Assembly: GCA_948468465.1 (NCBI GenBank)
Contig: CAOKJJ010000223.1
Coordinates: forward strand, 1 to 7,205
DNA: 7,205 nucleotides
Source: an uncultured Eubacterium sp.
Lineage (GTDB): Bacteria; Bacillota_A; Clostridia; Lachnospirales; Lachnospiraceae
Direction: 5' to 3'
Under the pieces are notes generated by a model, which worked only from the letters and a program-made list of their open reading frames with translations, ran no database searches and was not told the DNA's origin. Shown here piece after piece: positions 1 to 6,126 of the stretch. How positions within the stretch are numbered: position 1 is the first letter of the stretch; each line of letters starts with the position of its first letter. Made by a program: the position numbers and the translations under genes.

Positions 1-18
1 GGGTACTACGCGACGCGA

Positions 19-116
19 CCGGACGGGGCCACTACGTCCATGCAGAATGCTTAGGGATTCTTAACATTCTGGAGTAGGAGCCGAAATCCAGGCCCCGCCC
101 CTCATCCAGCGTCCGG
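19..116. other. GC-rich block with nested inverted repeats (possible structured RNA or remnant element)
   Basis: About 60% of positions 1-120 are G or C by hand count, while the following 130 bases are AT-rich. Four complementary pairs nest inside one another: CCGGA at 19-23 with 112-116, CGGGGCC at 24-30 with GGCCCCG at 91-97, CTAC at 32-35 with GTAG at 74-77, and CAGAATG at 43-49 with CATTCTG at 65-71. The last pair is extended by TTA/TAA (51-53, 62-64). The fold is the same on either strand apart from wobble pairs, so the sequence does not give a direction. I recognise no riboswitch, T-box, SRP, 6S or tmRNA signature. The block could be a structured RNA, a palindromic repeat element, or the decayed end of a gene running off the left edge. 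Confidence 0.35.
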
Positions 117-148
117 GAATCCACAAACAGAATATTGCCGTGTTGTTA

Positions 149-176
149 TTGACAAATAGGTATGATGTGGTAGAAT
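149..176 (+). promoter_or_regulatory. sigma-A promoter of leuS
   Basis: A perfect -35 box TTGACA (149-154) and a -10 box TAGAAT (171-176, five of six consensus bases) are separated by 16 bp. TG at 168-169 gives an extended -10 element. Transcription would start near 183, leaving a leader of about 70 nt before the leuS start codon. That leader is too short for a T-box riboswitch, and no T-box core (the GGTGGNACCGCG type) is visible in it. Confidence 0.75.
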
Positions 177-245
177 TTAAGTGTTTCCGGTACTATGAGA
201 GTAAAATACAATTATGAAATTCATACACATATCATAACGAAAAAT

Positions 246-250
246 GGAGG
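246..250 (+). promoter_or_regulatory. leuS ribosome binding site; decides the start codon
   Basis: GGAGG lies five bases before the ATG at 256. An in-frame ATG at 244 overlaps this Shine-Dalgarno sequence and has no site of its own, so the start at 256 (MSEVYNHK) is preferred over the four-residue longer form. Confidence 0.9.
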
Positions 251-255
251 AAAAT

Positions 256-2673
256 ATGTCAGAAGTATACAACCACAAAGTCGTCGAGAAAAAATGGCAG
301 AAAATTTGGGATGATGAGAAAGCGTTTGCCGCATCAGACGACTATTCCAAACCAAAATATTACGCGCTGGTGGAGTTCCCGTATCCGTCCGGACAAGGGC
401 TGCATGTCGGGCATCCAAGGCCGTATACGGCGCTAGATATCGTTGCGCGTAAGCGTCGGATGCAGGGATATAATGTATTGTATCCGATGGGCTGGGATGC
501 GTTTGGCCTGCCGACGGAAAATTATGCGATAAAAAATAAAATACATCCAAAGACTGTTACCAAAAATAATATTGTCCGTTTTAAAGAACAGCTCCATTCG
601 TTAGGTTATTCGTTTGACTGGGACCGGGAAGTAAATACGACAGATCCGGATTATTATAAATGGACACAGTGGATCTTTTTAAAACTGTTTCAGGAAGGGC
701 TTGCTTATAAAAAAGAGATGCCGATCAACTGGTGTACGAGCTGTAAGGTCGGGCTTGCGAATGAGGAAGTTGTAAACGGTGTTTGTGAGCGCTGCGGCGC
801 CCCGGTCGTGCGCAAAGTAAAAAGCGAGTGGATGCTGAAAATTACAGATTATGCGGAAAAGCTGATCGAAGGATTAAAGGATGTAGACTATATTGAACGG
901 GTCAAAACACAGCAGCGGAACTGGATTGGAAAGTCCAATGGGGCTGAAGTGGATTTTTCTATTAAAAATAAAGAGGATAAACTGCGGATTTATACAACGC
1001 GTTCGGATACGCTGTTTGGCGTTACGTATATGGTAGTATCGCCGGAGCATCCGATTATTGAAAAATATAAAGAAGATTTAAAAAATTGGGATGAAATTGA
1101 AGCATATCGGGAACAGGCAGCGCATAAATCGGATTTTGAACGTGCGGAGCTGGCAAAGGAAAAAACGGGTGTCTGCATCGACGGGCTGACAGCTGTCAAT
1201 CCGGTAAATGGAAAGGAAATACCGATCTGGATTTCGGATTATGTGTTAATGTCTTATGGTACGGGTGCGATTATGGCGGTTCCTGCCCATGATCAAAGAG
1301 ACTGGGAATTTGCGAAAAAGTTCGGCCTGCCGATGATACAGGTTGTTTCAAAAAATGGAGAGCCGGCGGATATTTCAAAAGAAGCGTTTACAGACGTGGC
1401 AACAGGGGTGATTGTAAATTCTGATTTTATAAATGGAATGGATGTGAAGGAAGCGCAGAAAAAAATGATTGCGTTTTTGGAAGAAAAACAGATCGGTACG
1501 GCCAAGACAAATTATAAATTACGTGACTGGGTATTTTCACGCCAGCGTTACTGGGGCGAGCCGATTCCGATTGTGCATTGTGAGACGTGCGGGTATGTGC
1601 CGATAAAAGAAAGCGAGCTTCCATTGGAACTGCCGGAGGTAGAGAGCTATATGCCGACAGATAACGGAGAGTCTCCGCTGGCTGCGATGACAGATTGGGT
1701 AAATACAACATGTCCGTGCTGCGGCGGCCCTGCAAAGCGGGAAACAGATACGATGCCGCAGTGGGCAGGTTCTTCCTGGTATTTTCTGCGCTATACAGAT
1801 CCGCATAATCAAAACGCACTTGCCAGCAGGGAAGCGCTTCGCTATTGGATGCCGGTAGACTGGTATAACGGCGGTATGGAACATACGACGCTGCATTTGT
1901 TATATTCCAGGTTCTGGCACAAATTCCTTTATGACCAGAAGCAGGTTCCATGTCCGGAACCATACCAAAAACGTACTTCTCATGGGATGATTCTTGGAGA
2001 AAACGGGGAAAAGATGTCGAAGTCCAGAGGAAATGTGGTAAATCCGGATGATATTGTAAGAGACTACGGCGCGGATACACTGCGTACGTATGAAATGTTT
2101 ATCGGCGCGTTTGACCTGGCCGCTTCCTGGTCAGAGGACGGGGTCAAAGGCTGCCGCAGATTTTTGGAACGTGTATGGAAACTGCAGGATCTGACAACGG
2201 ACGAAAGCGGTTATTCCAAAGATCTGGAGACGAAGATGCACCAGACGATTAAAAAAGTCAGCAATGATTATGAAAATCTGAAATACAATACGGCAATTGC
2301 GGCTATGATGGCGCTGATCAATGATTTTTATAAAAAGAACAGCCTGACCAGAGACGAATACCGGACATTGCTGCTGCTGCTGAATCCGACAGCGCCGCAC
2401 ATTACAGAAGAGCTGTGGGAGACGATGGGATTTGAAGGACATATTTATGAACAGAACTGGCCGGAATATGACGAAGCAAAGACGGTTGAGGCAACGGTTG
2501 AGATTGCTGTTCAGATTAATGGCAAAGTAAAAGCGACGATTCAGATTGATAAGGACGCGGCGAAAGAAGATGTCATCGCAAAAGCAAAAGAAGCGGTCGC
2601 TGACAAACTGACCAAAACGATCGTTAAAGAGATTTATGTACCAGGCAGAATCGTAAATCTTGTGCAGAAATAA
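256..2673 (+). CDS. leuS: Leucyl-tRNA synthetase, class Ia
   Basis: This cytoplasmic enzyme charges tRNA-Leu with leucine using ATP. The predicted 805 residues match the usual bacterial length. Visible landmarks are the class I HIGH motif as HVGH (residues 50-53, in [10 protein letters not shown]), a first zinc-type knuckle with Cys160/163 and Cys177/180, and the CP1 editing domain with the threonine-rich TTRSDTLFG (247-255; Thr252 lies where the E. coli specificity threonine sits). [12 protein letters not shown] follows, ending at Asp346, the likely counterpart of the E. coli editing aspartate Asp345. A second cysteine cluster (442, 445, 486, 488/489), the KMSKS loop (586-590), an anticodon-binding region and a C-terminal domain ending IVNLVQK complete the protein. 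The gene appears intact and has its own promoter. No terminator is visible behind it, so transcription may continue into the LRR gene 115 bp downstream. An odd feature is that its last codons and stop are repeated just after the gene. Confidence 0.98.
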   Translation: MSEVYNHKVVEKKWQKIWDDEKAFAASDDYSKPKYYALVEFPYPSGQGLHVGHPRPYTALDIVARKRRMQGYNVLYPMGWDAFGLPTENYAIKNKIHPKTVTKNNIVRFKEQLHSLGYSFDWDREVNTTDPDYYKWTQWIFLKLFQEGLAYKKEMPINWCTSCKVGLANEEVVNGVCERCGAPVVRKVKSEWMLKITDYAEKLIEGLKDVDYIERVKTQQRNWIGKSNGAEVDFSIKNKEDKLRIYTTRSDTLFGVTYMVVSPEHPIIEKYKEDLKNWDEIEAYREQAAHKSDFERAELAKEKTGVCIDGLTAVNPVNGKEIPIWISDYVLMSYGTGAIMAVPAHDQRDWEFAKKFGLPMIQVVSKNGEPADISKEAFTDVATGVIVNSDFINGMDVKEAQKKMIAFLEEKQIGTAKTNYKLRDWVFSRQRYWGEPIPIVHCETCGYVPIKESELPLELPEVESYMPTDNGESPLAAMTDWVNTTCPCCGGPAKRETDTMPQWAGSSWYFLRYTDPHNQNALASREALRYWMPVDWYNGGMEHTTLHLLYSRFWHKFLYDQKQVPCPEPYQKRTSHGMILGENGEKMSKSRGNVVNPDDIVRDYGADTLRTYEMFIGAFDLAASWSEDGVKGCRRFLERVWKLQDLTTDESGYSKDLETKMHQTIKKVSNDYENLKYNTAIAAMMALINDFYKKNSLTRDEYRTLLLLLNPTAPHITEELWETMGFEGHIYEQNWPEYDEAKTVEATVEIAVQINGKVKATIQIDKDAAKEDVIAKAKEAVADKLTKTIVKEIYVPGRIVNLVQK

Positions 2674-2737
2674 ACGAGCGGATTCATAAAACGATCATAA
2701 ATTTTGTGCAGAAATAAACGAGTGGCTTTATGAAACG
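2650..2737 (+). repeat. 44-bp tandem duplication covering the leuS 3' end
   Basis: Positions 2650-2693 and 2694-2737 align without gaps over 44 bp with six mismatches (about 86% identity). Copy 1 holds the last leuS codons and stop (IVNLVQK and TAA). Copy 2 contains the same stretch as IINFVQK and TAA, followed by the same downstream bases. A short ATCG-AAACG echo follows at 2738. The second copy lies outside the leuS frame because the unit is not a multiple of three, and copy 1 stops first. Confidence 0.85.
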
Positions 2738-2788
2738 ATCGAAACGGCTGCGAGTAAAAATATTCAGGAAAGGAAAGACGACTGGACT

Positions 2789-4585
2789 ATGGATGATAAA
2801 GGCAAGGAAAACAAACGAATGATACAAATGCGGCTTGGCAGCGCGGGAAAAATGGCTATGATATTACTGACTGTTTTTTGCATCGCTTTCTTTGTGCAGG
2901 CGCATAGAATCGTTGCTTTTGGGGCAGCAAAAACTTCTGCAGTTACGCTTAATTACTCCACATATACGCTGCAGGCGGGGAAAAAAGTAAAGCTGAAAGC
3001 AGTTGTATCAAAGGAGCGTTTTCAGTCTAAAAAAATAGTCTGGACAAGCAGCCGGAAAGAGATTGCCTCTGTAGATGCGGGCGGTACTGTCAAGGCAAAA
3101 AAAGAAGGAAGCGCCAGGATTACAGCGTCTGTTCAGGGAACAGAGGAATCTGCGGCCTGTATGATTAAAGTCATAAAAAAAGAAAGCAAGAAAAATGCCG
3201 GGGATGTGGCTGCGCTCAAAGAGATTTTAAAGACGCAGCCGAACGCGTCGGTAAGCAGCAATACGGATGACGCTGACCAGTATACATGGACAGACACCGG
3301 AAAAGAACGCAGGCTGACACGCATTGTATGGCCGGGGACGGGCCTTGAGGGAGAGCTGTCCTTTGCCGGATTGTCTGCTTTGGAATATGTGGACTGCAGC
3401 GGCGGCAGCCTGAGCAGCCTGGACATCCGGGAAAACAAGTCGCTTAAGTATCTGGACTGTTCGGCGCAGGAACTGCAGACGCTTGATATCAGCGCGAACA
3501 AGGCGCTGGAGGTGTTAAAGTGTGATCAAAATCATTTGTCTGAGCTGGATATTCAAAAGAATCCGGCTTTGGTTACATTAAGCTGTGAAACAAATCGGCT
3601 GTCGCAGCTGAATACGAAAAAGAATCCGCTTTTAAAAGAATTAAGCTGCGGCGCCAATCAGCTGTCGGGCCTTAATATCAGCAGCAATCCCGCTATGACG
3701 GATCTTAGGTGTTCATCCAATGAGCTGACTTCCATTCAAATCAGCGGAGTGAAGACATTGGCGTATTTAGACTGTGCTTACAACAACCTGACGAAGCTGG
3801 AAACATCCAAAAATTCTGCCCTGGCATATTTGAATTGTTCTTTTAACAATATCAAAACATTGGGGCTTGGCGGAACAAAAAATCTGGAAGAGGTATGCTG
3901 CAGCAGAAACCGGATTACAAGCCTGAACCTGAAAAAGACACAGGCATTGAAAAAACTGATTTGTGATGAAAACCGTCTGGCAAGCCTGGATCTTAGCAAA
4001 AGCCCGGCGTTAGAAACACTGCATTGCGCGCTCAACCGGCTGTCAGAGCTGGATGTACGGAAAAATAAAGCATTGACCAGCCTGCATTGCAATGGAAATG
4101 ATTTATCAGCGCTGAACGTAGCGGGCAATCCGTCTCTGACCGATTTAAAATGCGGTTCCAATGAACTGACAGATTTGGATGTAAGCGAAAATGCAGCGCT
4201 CGAAAAAGTTAACTGTGCACAGAATCGTTTGACTGAGTTTGTCATTCATACGAATGCAGCGTTAAAGGTGATAAACTGCGCACAGAATGCATTGAAAGCA
4301 TTGGATGTGCAGGCGGTTCCTTCTCTGGAAGCGCTGACTTGTGACCATAATAAGCTGACGGAGCTGGACATCCGTTCCAATCCGGCACTCAAAAAACTGG
4401 GCTGTCAGTCGAATGCGCTAACGGCTCTGGATATCAGTGCAAATCCGGCACTGGAAGCGCTTTTTTGCCAGGAAAACCAGATTGTGAAGCTTGATACGAG
4501 CTTAAATGCGAATCTGACTGTATTGTACCGGGATAAAAATGTGGAAGTTATAGGGATGGACAGTCAAAGTACACAACCGGAATAG
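2789..4585 (+). CDS. Secreted BIG2 plus cysteine-ladder leucine-rich repeat protein
   Basis: The protein has 598 residues and I assign no enzymatic role. A basic N-terminus and a hydrophobic stretch (about 21-38) followed by AFGAA (43-47) look like a Sec signal peptide. Residues 52-129 form a BIG2 (bacterial Ig-like) domain, with LQAGKKVKLKA, IVWTSS and GTVKAKKEGSARITA. Residues 135-196 (containing QYTW and TRIVW) look like the cap that precedes such repeat arrays. From 197 to 574 run 18 repeats of exactly 21 residues with the pattern aLxxLxCxxNxLxxLDixxNp, then a degenerate last repeat that lacks cysteine. Internalin J of Listeria has the same 21-residue, one-cysteine-per-turn architecture, so adhesion or protein binding at the cell surface is the likely role. 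There is no LPXTG motif or C-terminal membrane segment. The start is uncertain: ATG at 2789 has only a distant AGGAAAG, and ATGs at 2819 and 2828 are alternatives that keep the signal peptide. Confidence 0.9.
   Translation: MDDKGKENKRMIQMRLGSAGKMAMILLTVFCIAFFVQAHRIVAFGAAKTSAVTLNYSTYTLQAGKKVKLKAVVSKERFQSKKIVWTSSRKEIASVDAGGTVKAKKEGSARITASVQGTEESAACMIKVIKKESKKNAGDVAALKEILKTQPNASVSSNTDDADQYTWTDTGKERRLTRIVWPGTGLEGELSFAGLSALEYVDCSGGSLSSLDIRENKSLKYLDCSAQELQTLDISANKALEVLKCDQNHLSELDIQKNPALVTLSCETNRLSQLNTKKNPLLKELSCGANQLSGLNISSNPAMTDLRCSSNELTSIQISGVKTLAYLDCAYNNLTKLETSKNSALAYLNCSFNNIKTLGLGGTKNLEEVCCSRNRITSLNLKKTQALKKLICDENRLASLDLSKSPALETLHCALNRLSELDVRKNKALTSLHCNGNDLSALNVAGNPSLTDLKCGSNELTDLDVSENAALEKVNCAQNRLTEFVIHTNAALKVINCAQNALKALDVQAVPSLEALTCDHNKLTELDIRSNPALKKLGCQSNALTALDISANPALEALFCQENQIVKLDTSLNANLTVLYRDKNVEVIGMDSQSTQPE
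3377..4510 (+). repeat. 18 x 63-bp coding repeats (21-residue cysteine-ladder LRRs)
   Basis: Eighteen consecutive 63-bp units encode residues 197-574 without a single insertion or deletion. Each has a cysteine at repeat position 7 (residues 203, 224 and so on to 560). The consensus also fixes Leu at positions 2, 5, 12 and 15, and usually Asn at 10 and 20. Unit 9 has a second adjacent cysteine (EEVCCSRN). The units are diverged at DNA level, so this is an old array rather than recent copying. Confidence 0.9.
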
Positions 4586-4600
4586 AAGATATAAAAGAAA

Positions 4601-4667
4601 TAGAATATCAGATATAGAAAAAATAGAATATCAGATATAGAGATATAGAATATCAGATATAGAGATA
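4601..4667. repeat. AT-rich tandem repeat, three 22-23-bp copies
   Basis: Copies lie at 4601-4623 (23 bp, with AAAAAA at its end), 4624-4645 and 4646-4667. The last two are identical and begin TAGAATATCAGATATAG. Degenerate GATATAG and AATAG motifs continue on both sides from about 4583 to 4705. The tract lies between the LRR gene stop and its terminator and holds no gene I can support. Confidence 0.85.
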
Positions 4668-4750
4668 TAGGTTATAGAACAAATAGGATAGAAAATATAG
4701 AATAAAAGAAATGTAAAATGTTTGAATCATCAGAGAAACGTTTTATACGA

Positions 4751-4788
4751 TTATGGTCTTTGCGATATACGAAGGCCATAATTTTTTT
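4751..4788 (+). terminator. Rho-independent terminator after the LRR gene
   Basis: TTATGGTCTT (4751-4760) pairs with AAGGCCATAA (4772-4781) as ten base pairs including one G-U, with an 11-base loop. Seven T residues follow directly (4782-4788). It reads as a terminator on the + strand only and should end transcription from the LRR gene, and from leuS if that reads through. Confidence 0.85.
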
Positions 4789-4820
4789 AAAATCTCTTGG
4801 AAATGGTTTGACTGAAACAT

Positions 4821-4826
4821 AAGGAG
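4821..4826 (+). promoter_or_regulatory. Ribosome binding site of the lipoprotein gene
   Basis: AAGGAG sits seven bases before the ATG at 4834 and supports that start. I found no convincing promoter between the terminator and this site: the only TTGACT (4808-4813) lies too close to the start codon to be a useful -35 box. Confidence 0.8.
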
Positions 4827-4833
4827 CTTATCA

Positions 4834-5148
4834 ATGAGAAAAAAGTATTATGCTGTAACATGGATCCTTTGTGCCGTGGCAGGTGCTGTAATTTTATCTG
4901 GCTGTTTGGCGAAGGACAACATGGAAAAAGAGCAGGGTGCAGAAAAAACAGAGCAGACGATATCGAAAAATGAAGAATTAGAACAAAAGGAAACGGATAT
5001 AGGAGATTATTTAAAAGAAGCGGAAAAAACAGAAGAAACCAATAAAACAGAAGGAACAAACAAAACAGAAAAAACCAATAAAACAGAAAAAACAAATAAA
5101 ACAGAAAAACAAATAAAACAAAAGAAATCAACGAAACAGAAGAAATGA
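4834..5148 (+). CDS. N-terminal part of a frameshifted lipoprotein class D beta-lactamase-like gene
   Basis: This frame encodes 104 residues: a lipoprotein signal (MRKKYYAV, then a hydrophobic stretch), the lipobox LSGC with lipidated Cys24, an acidic linker, and repeats of T-E-K-T-N-K. It would be exported and anchored to the outer face of the membrane. After the fifth repeat the frame turns into a lysine/glutamine-rich tail (QIKQKK and onwards) and stops at TGA 5146-5148. The fifth repeat has AAAAA (5105-5109) where the fourth has AAAAAA (5087-5092). Restoring one A would join this frame to the catalytic domain as a single 371-residue protein. The gene as written therefore makes an anchor and linker without the enzyme. 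A sequencing error, a true mutation or a reversible slippage state are all possible. Confidence 0.85.
   Translation: MRKKYYAVTWILCAVAGAVILSGCLAKDNMEKEQGAEKTEQTISKNEELEQKETDIGDYLKEAEKTEETNKTEGTNKTEKTNKTEKTNKTEKQIKQKKSTKQKK
5029..5117 (+). repeat. 18-bp tandem repeat encoding TEKTNK linker, last copy one base short
   Basis: Five copies start at 5029, 5047, 5065, 5083 and 5101. They encode TEETNK, TEGTNK, TEKTNK and TEKTNK; the fifth is 17 bp because its A-run has five instead of six bases. Copies 3 and 4 differ by one base. The repeat forms a hydrophilic spacer between the lipid anchor and the catalytic domain, and its A-runs are typical places for replication slippage. Confidence 0.9.
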
Positions 5149-5948
5149 ATAAAGCAGAAGAAATAAAGAAAGAATCTGAAAGCAAAGAACCGGAAATTCT
5201 AAAAACAGACTGGTCAGATGATTTCGATGGTTTCAACGGAGCGGCGGTACTATATGATGCGTCAAAACAGCAATTTCTTGTCTATAACGAAAAACTTGTG
5301 AAAACAAGACGGTCCCCTTGTTCTACCTTTAAAATCATTTCGTCTTTGATTGCTTTGGAACATGGAATTTTGGATCCGGATCATTCTATGCGCAAATGGA
5401 GCGGGGAGATATTTTGGAATGAAAACTGGAACAAGGATCTGGATTTTCAGGAAGCTTTTCGGGAATCCTGTGTCTGGTATTACAGAGAGCTGATCAATGA
5501 AATCGGGCAGGAGCTGGTGCAGAAGGAACTGGACAGGCTTGCTTATGGAAACTGTGATATTTCTGATTGGGAAGGGCGGCTGAATACGAATAATAACAAC
5601 CGTGCGTTAACCGGGTTTTGGCTTGAATCATCACTGATGATTTCTGCAATGGAGCAGGCGGAAGTGATGGAGCGTATTTTTGGGGAACACTCTGTCTATT
5701 CAGATACCGTACGCGGTGCACTGAAGGATGTGATGCTTGCGGAAGACGCGAAGGAAGAGCAAATAAAGATCTATGGGAAAACAGGCATGGGCAAGGCGGC
5801 AGGAATTACTGTGGACGCATGGTATACCGGATTTGCAGAGACAGCGGGAGGAAATATTTATTTTTGCGTTTATCTTGGAAGGACAGATGATAAAAATGTA
5901 ACAAGCGCTGCGGCAAAAGATATTGCAATCCGGCTTTTGAAATTATGA
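5145..5948 (+). CDS. Class D (OXA-type) beta-lactamase-like catalytic domain, second half of the frameshifted gene
   Basis: This is a serine-dependent penicillin-recognising domain. All class D landmarks are present, numbered from the ATG at 5145: S-T-F-K with nucleophile Ser60 and Lys63 (in SPCSTFK), S-C-V at 108-110, Y-G-N at 134-136, FWLESSLMIS with Trp159, and K-T-G at 212-214. Known relatives are secreted class D beta-lactamases and the sensor domain of BlaR1/MecR1. The lipoprotein leader upstream, with no BlaR1-type membrane and protease region, favours a membrane-anchored enzyme. The frame overlaps the previous one by ATGA, so reinitiation is conceivable. But the site before this ATG is poor (AGAAG), and a product starting here would lack any export signal. 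More likely this is the continuation of the gene starting at 4834, displaced by the missing A. Actual beta-lactam hydrolysis cannot be judged from sequence. Confidence 0.85.
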   Translation: MNKAEEIKKESESKEPEILKTDWSDDFDGFNGAAVLYDASKQQFLVYNEKLVKTRRSPCSTFKIISSLIALEHGILDPDHSMRKWSGEIFWNENWNKDLDFQEAFRESCVWYYRELINEIGQELVQKELDRLAYGNCDISDWEGRLNTNNNNRALTGFWLESSLMISAMEQAEVMERIFGEHSVYSDTVRGALKDVMLAEDAKEEQIKIYGKTGMGKAAGITVDAWYTGFAETAGGNIYFCVYLGRTDDKNVTSAAAKDIAIRLLKL

Positions 5949-6037
5949 GGTGATGCCATCTGAAACATAATAGTGCGCTGGATTTTTCTTCGAGAGTGCA
6001 GCTCAAAAATCAGGCGCATAGTGGACTATGTAACTGA
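5947..6037 (+). other. Strong Shine-Dalgarno with possible 25-codon CTG-initiated small ORF
   Basis: GAGGTGAT (5947-5954), an eight-base match to the 16S anti-Shine-Dalgarno complement, overlaps the stop of the preceding gene. Five bases later CTG (5960-5962) opens 25 codons (LKHNSALDFSSRVQLKNQ, then AHSGLCN) ending at TGA 6035-6037. The stop lies at the start of the right arm of the palindrome below. A five-codon ATG ORF at 5953 is the alternative use. Past the TGA the same frame stays open and protein-like (VVEKDKQYQQLFIYNS) into the regulator start. It may therefore be a decayed gene with a lost start codon, or a leader peptide. No family is recognised. Confidence 0.25.
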
Positions 6038-6064
6038 TTTTTGAGCTGTGCTGTCGTAGAAAAA
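5983..6064. repeat. 82-bp near-palindrome (two 31-bp arms)
   Basis: Arms 5983-6013 and 6034-6064 are complementary. The inner 15 bp are perfect (CAGCTCAAAAATCAG with CTGATTTTTGAGCTG), and the outer 16 include two wobble pairs and two mismatches. The loop holds a further CATAG/CTATG stem (6017-6021, 6026-6030). No T-run follows the structure on either strand, so it is not a standard intrinsic terminator. It could be a REP or MITE-like element, a transcription or mRNA-stability hairpin between the beta-lactamase and regulator genes, or an attenuator. Confidence 0.85.
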
Positions 6065-6110
6065 GACAAGCAATATCAGCAGTTATTTATTTACAATTCC
6101 TTACTGACAG

Positions 6111-6117
6111 AAAGGAG
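6111..6117 (+). promoter_or_regulatory. Ribosome binding site of the AgrA-like gene
   Basis: AAAGGAG lies nine bases before ATG 6127 and supports that start. Confidence 0.8.
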
Positions 6118-6126
6118 TGACATCAC

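Noticed and set aside
221..550. 109-codon minus-strand frame overlapping the leuS start
   Set aside because: It is antisense to the conserved HIGH region of leuS and has no ribosome site or family features; a shadow frame.
1427..2080. 217-codon minus-strand frame inside leuS
   Set aside because: It lies wholly opposite conserved synthetase sequence including KMSKS. Its length is explained by the codon pattern of leuS.
2674..2788. Terminator or promoter between leuS and the LRR gene
   Set aside because: No stem followed by a T-run, and no paired -35/-10 boxes stand out. The gap is explained mainly by the tandem duplication.
4601..4667. CRISPR-like array
   Set aside because: The copies are directly adjacent with no unique spacers, only 22-23 bp long and very AT-rich; a simple tandem repeat.
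4722..4749. Possible promoter TTGAAT / TATACG with 16-bp spacing
   Set aside because: It lies directly before the terminator hairpin, so it would make only a terminated short transcript, and the -10 box is weak.
5083..5117. Programmed -1 ribosomal frameshifting at an A-rich slippery site
   Set aside because: The A6C run is not in the required A-AAA-AAC phase in the first frame, copy 5 has only five As, and no downstream pseudoknot was seen. A one-base indel is simpler.
4787..5236. 149-codon minus-strand frame rich in Phe/Leu, resembling a membrane protein
   Set aside because: The hydrophobic look comes from reading the A-rich lysine/glutamate linker backwards as TTT/CTT codons. The + strand has a proper site, lipobox and repeat linker.
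6092..6097. TACAAT as a -10 box for the AgrA-like gene
   Set aside because: No acceptable -35 hexamer is found 16-18 bp upstream, and no clear AgrA-type direct repeats, so I do not call a promoter.
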